From assembly GCA_031272415.1 (NCBI GenBank), contig JAISTU010000024.1, forward strand, positions 1-17,754: a stretch of DNA of 17,754 nucleotides, given 5' to 3'. Every line of letters starts with the position of its first letter. Positions within the stretch are counted from its first letter, which is position 1. This document shows, piece after piece, positions 15,417 through 17,754 of this stretch. Under the pieces are notes generated by a model. The model was not told the DNA's origin. It worked only from the letters and a program-made list of their open reading frames with translations, and made no database searches. A program made the position numbers and the translations under genes. Source of the stretch: Bacteroidales bacterium. GTDB taxonomy: Bacteria > Bacteroidota > Bacteroidia > Bacteroidales > WCHB1-69.

Positions 15417-17144
15417 ATGAGACAAAATTTGTTGAATAAAAAGACGATAAAAGGAGATATTTTTGGAGGCATTACAGCCGGAATTGTAGCATTACCATTG
15501 GCGTTAGCATTTGGTATTCAAGCATTTGGAGTTATTAGTGTAGAAGAGGTACCCAATATTGGGGCAATAGGTGCATTGGCTGGTTTGACAGGGGCGATGA
15601 TGTTAGGTTTCTTTGCTGCATTATTTGGAGGCACACCTACACAAGTAAGCGGTCCCACGGGACCGATGACCGTCATTTCGGCAACTTTAATTTCAGGCAT
15701 TTGGTCAGCGTCTTCTGCTCACAATATCAGCACAGTATTGGTGAGCATGGCGGTCGCTATTGTTTTGTGTGGAGTGTTCCAAATTTTATTCGGAGTACTC
15801 AAAATCGGCAAATATATTCGCTATATTCCTTATCCTGTTTTGTCGGGTTTTATGAGTGGAATTGGAATTATTATTATTTTGCAACAAATTTATCCGCTTT
15901 TGGGCATGAAATCGCCTGTTTTGATAATAGATATGATTTTGCAATTGCCTCAAAAAATAGTTTCTTTTGATTATCATGCCTTAATAATGGGAGGGGCAAC
16001 CATTGCCATTATTTATCTTTTTCCATTGATAACCAAGAAGATACCATCTACATTGGTGGCATTGATAGTTGTTACCATTGTGGCAGTTATTTGTAATTAT
16101 CCAACTTCATTAACAATAGGAAAAATACCGTCCGGCGTTCCGTTGCCCATTTTTGCACAATCGGGCATAAATTTACAGAATATTGATTGGCTTTCTGTGG
16201 TCAAATATGCACTTATTCCTGCATTAACGTTGGCAGGTTTAGGCTCAATTGATACATTGCTCACCTCCGTTGTTGCCGATAATATAACCAAAACAAAGCA
16301 CAATAGCAACAAAGAATTGGTAGGACAAGGAATTGGCAATATAGTGGCAGGATTGTTTGCCGGTTTGCCCGGTGCAGGTGCGACAATGAGGACGGTGGTG
16401 AATGTAAACAGTGGCGGTAGGACACGGCTTTCAGGCATGACACATGGCATATTTTTATTTTTGGTAGTCATTGGTTTGGGGCGATGGGTTTCATTCATAC
16501 CGCTTTCTGTGTTGGCAGGTATATTGATTACAGTCGGAGTGGGTATTATTGATTTCAAAGGCTTAAAAGACATTGCCAAAATACCGCGTGCAGATGCTGT
16601 TGTGCTGATTATAGTACTTTTGTTGACAATTTTTGTAGATTTATTGATTGCCGTTGGAATAGGGATGATAATTGCTTGCGTTTTGTTTATGAAAAGGGCA
16701 GGCGATTTAGTGGAAAGTGGTTATCAATCAGGCGGAATTACGCAATTTGATAAGGAATCGCCGTGGAGTGATGAGCATGGTTTGACCGAAGAAATTAAAG
16801 AAAAAATTTATATTCAGCGACTCAATGGACCTATATTTTTTGGCTCAATCACACGTTTTCAGGAGGTTATGCATAGTGTCCCCAAAACTGCGAAAATTGT
16901 TATTATTCGCATGCGTTTAGTTTCATTTATGGATCAATCGGGTTTATATGCAATGGAAACGGCTATCAAAGATTTGCAGACGAATGGGGCAAAAGTGCTC
17001 ATGACTATCATCCAACCGCAGCCTCTCTATATGCTCAAAACGATGAATATTATTCCTGCCATTATCCCCGAAGAAGATACCTTTAAATCGTTTGAAGACT
17101 GCACAATATATTTGCAAAATTTGAGACAAAAAGGAGAAATTTAA
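15417..17144 (+). CDS. SulP family inorganic anion transporter with STAS domain
   Basis: A 575-residue inner-membrane transporter of the SLC26/SulP family. The N-terminal membrane domain (about 1-440) opens with GDIFGGITAGIVALPLALAFGI and has GGTPTQVSGPTGPM at 71-84, the anion-binding region of the family. Later helices carry PALTLAGLGSIDTLLTS and GQGIGNIVAGLFAGLPGAGA, also diagnostic. A cytoplasmic STAS domain follows from about 460 (IYIQRLNGPIFFGS, then VIIRMRLVSFMDQSGLYAMETAI). Sulfate or bicarbonate are usual substrates, and the sequence does not tell which; there is no carbonic anhydrase or sulfur gene beside it. Length and domain order are normal. Confidence 0.93.
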   Translation: MRQNLLNKKTIKGDIFGGITAGIVALPLALAFGIQAFGVISVEEVPNIGAIGALAGLTGAMMLGFFAALFGGTPTQVSGPTGPMTVISATLISGIWSASSAHNISTVLVSMAVAIVLCGVFQILFGVLKIGKYIRYIPYPVLSGFMSGIGIIIILQQIYPLLGMKSPVLIIDMILQLPQKIVSFDYHALIMGGATIAIIYLFPLITKKIPSTLVALIVVTIVAVICNYPTSLTIGKIPSGVPLPIFAQSGINLQNIDWLSVVKYALIPALTLAGLGSIDTLLTSVVADNITKTKHNSNKELVGQGIGNIVAGLFAGLPGAGATMRTVVNVNSGGRTRLSGMTHGIFLFLVVIGLGRWVSFIPLSVLAGILITVGVGIIDFKGLKDIAKIPRADAVVLIIVLLLTIFVDLLIAVGIGMIIACVLFMKRAGDLVESGYQSGGITQFDKESPWSDEHGLTEEIKEKIYIQRLNGPIFFGSITRFQEVMHSVPKTAKIVIIRMRLVSFMDQSGLYAMETAIKDLQTNGAKVLMTIIQPQPLYMLKTMNIIPAIIPEEDTFKSFEDCTIYLQNLRQKGEI

Positions 17145-17163
17145 ATTTTGGGAGAAAAAAGTG

Positions 17164-17171
17164 TATCTTTG
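17164..17171 (+). promoter_or_regulatory. Predicted promoter of the truncated PP2C gene
   Basis: TATCTTTG preceded by GTG, 20 bases after the SulP stop and 31 bases before the ATG at 17203. Confidence 0.5.
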
Positions 17172-17202
17172 TAAAATTGAATTAAAAAAAGTGATTTAAA
17201 CA

Positions 17203-17373
17203 ATGTGGAAATTACAAGCAGATATTATTTCGTGGAAATTACAAGCAGATATTATTTCTCTCTCTGACAAGGGATTAGTGCGAGAAAATAACGAAGATTT
17301 TTATGATGTTGCTCAATTGCAGGAAGGTATTTTATGTACCGTGTGTGACGGGATAGGCGGACATTGTAGATAG
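17203..17373 (+). pseudogene. N-terminal fragment of a PP2C-type protein phosphatase
   Basis: A 56-residue frame matching the start of PP2C/PPM Ser/Thr phosphatases: SDKGLVRENNEDFY, where the Glu-Asp pair binds metal, and LCTVCDGIGGH, the second metal-binding motif (usually DGMGGH). It stops two codons after GGH, where about 180-200 further residues would normally follow, and no other frame continues the family. The first residues are duplicated: WKLQADIIS occurs twice in a row. The fragment keeps a promoter, so a short product could still be made, but it could not be an active phosphatase. Confidence 0.8.
17206..17259 (+). repeat. 27-bp tandem duplication in the PP2C fragment
   Basis: Two adjacent 27-bp units, 17206-17232 and 17233-17259, differ only at the last base (TCG versus TCT, both Ser). 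The duplication keeps the reading frame and repeats nine residues, WKLQADIIS. Other PP2C N-termini need only one copy, so this is a recent slip or unequal exchange. Confidence 0.9.
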
Positions 17374-17512
17374 TACAGGTAAGGAAATAACGATGATATT
17401 TAGTGATATTTATGTAGAGAACGGATATTTAAAAGTGTGCATGGGAGAAAGTACTTATTCCAAATGGTATACCATAGATTTACCTAATGCAGAAAATACA
17501 AAAAAGGAATAA
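17357..17512 (+). pseudogene. C-terminal remnant of an unidentified protein
   Basis: In the +1 frame relative to the PP2C fragment, an open stretch of about 51 codons starts after a stop at 17354-17356 and ends at 17512. From 17363 it reads IVDSTGKEITMIFSDIYVE and ends SKWYTIDLPNAENTKKE. It has the look of real protein (balanced strand-like composition, a charged tail) but no start codon until an internal ATG at 17393. It overlaps the last codons of the PP2C fragment. I infer the 3' end of another gene joined to the PP2C 5' end by deletion or insertion. The family is not recognised. Confidence 0.45.
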
Positions 17513-17594
17513 AGTGATTGTGCTATATCTTTGATAATAAATGTACACATTTTTATATTACCAAAATCGTATGAAATAGCATTTTTTTATAAAA

Positions 17595-17744
17595 TTATCT
17601 TTTTTGCAATCGTGCTATCTCCTTACTTAATTGCACTATCTCTTCATTTGTCTTTTGTATTATAGTATTTAAATAATCAAGATAATCCTGCACGATGCTA
17701 TTAATTTCTTCTTCAAATTCGCTCGGTTGCTGGGACACATGCAT
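17595..17744 (-). CDS. Short coiled-coil hypothetical protein, possibly partial
   Basis: From the ATG at 17744 the frame gives 49 residues, MHVSQQPSEFEEEINSIVQD and onward, ending EEIVQLSKEIARLQKR. Leucine, isoleucine and valine fall in heptad-like positions over the last 30 residues, predicting a helical coiled coil. The frame is open to the window edge, so the true start may lie outside. Too short to assign; it could be the tail of a longer gene or a small stand-alone protein. Confidence 0.4.
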   Translation of the reverse strand: MHVSQQPSEFEEEINSIVQDYLDYLNTIIQKTNEEIVQLSKEIARLQKR

Positions 17745-17754
17745 TTTTCTATAA

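Noticed and set aside
17526..17533. TATCTTTG promoter-like box on the plus strand.
   Set aside because: The only frame after it codes for 12 residues (MYTFLYYQNRMK), and it points into the tail of the minus-strand coiled-coil ORF. It may be chance or the start of an antisense RNA, without further support.

Overview
The window is a stretch of a low-GC chromosome from a member of the Bacteroidota. Four things point there. Promoters have the form TAnnTTTG rather than the E. coli -10/-35 pair. Start codons lack clear Shine-Dalgarno sites and sit in A/T-rich leaders. The families fit: an HU-HIG type HU protein, a helix-hairpin-helix outer-membrane barrel protein, and an ATP synthase a subunit with a long periplasmic extension. 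Gene content is mostly housekeeping. I cannot name the genus; nothing seen excludes Bacteroidales or a neighbouring order.

Layout. 209-5133 (minus): a predicted outer-membrane barrel protein with an N-terminal helix-hairpin-helix, and leuS upstream of it, each with its own promoter. 5311-8984 (plus): polA and miaA, 11 bases apart, divergent from leuS. 8985-9176: the convergent gap before the minus-strand HU gene, holding three tandem 16-bp palindromes and the HU terminator. 9558-9972: back-to-back promoters for HU and for a frameshifted small gene resembling partners of AbiEii-type toxins, with no toxin gene beside it. 10043-11765 (minus): recR and a putative ten-helix metal exporter, with 4 bases between stop and start. 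11766-12217: a 450-base gap with a nested palindromic repeat element and a promoter-like box. 12218-14869 (plus): atpB, atpE, atpF and atpH, giving the a, c, b and delta subunits, with a strong hairpin plus U tract between atpE and atpF. 14949-17144: a small lipoprotein and a SulP anion transporter with a STAS domain. 17203-17754: gene debris, namely the first 50 or so codons of a PP2C phosphatase with a 27-bp in-frame duplication, joined to the tail of an unrelated reading frame, then a short coiled-coil ORF on the minus strand.

The most informative points are these. PolA keeps its polymerase and 5' nuclease motifs but all four acidic proofreading residues appear replaced. The ATP synthase cluster stops at atpH without atpA or atpG and has a terminator-like hairpin placed where it could raise c-subunit output. 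The palindromic element ahead of atpB has TGATT/AATCA half-sites spaced 9-11 bp apart. Four minus-strand promoters share a TTTTTAATTG-like block 10-11 bp upstream of TAnnTTTG, which looks like a local form of the Bacteroidota promoter. I found no complete new multi-gene system and no RNA genes, CRISPR array or intact transposase.
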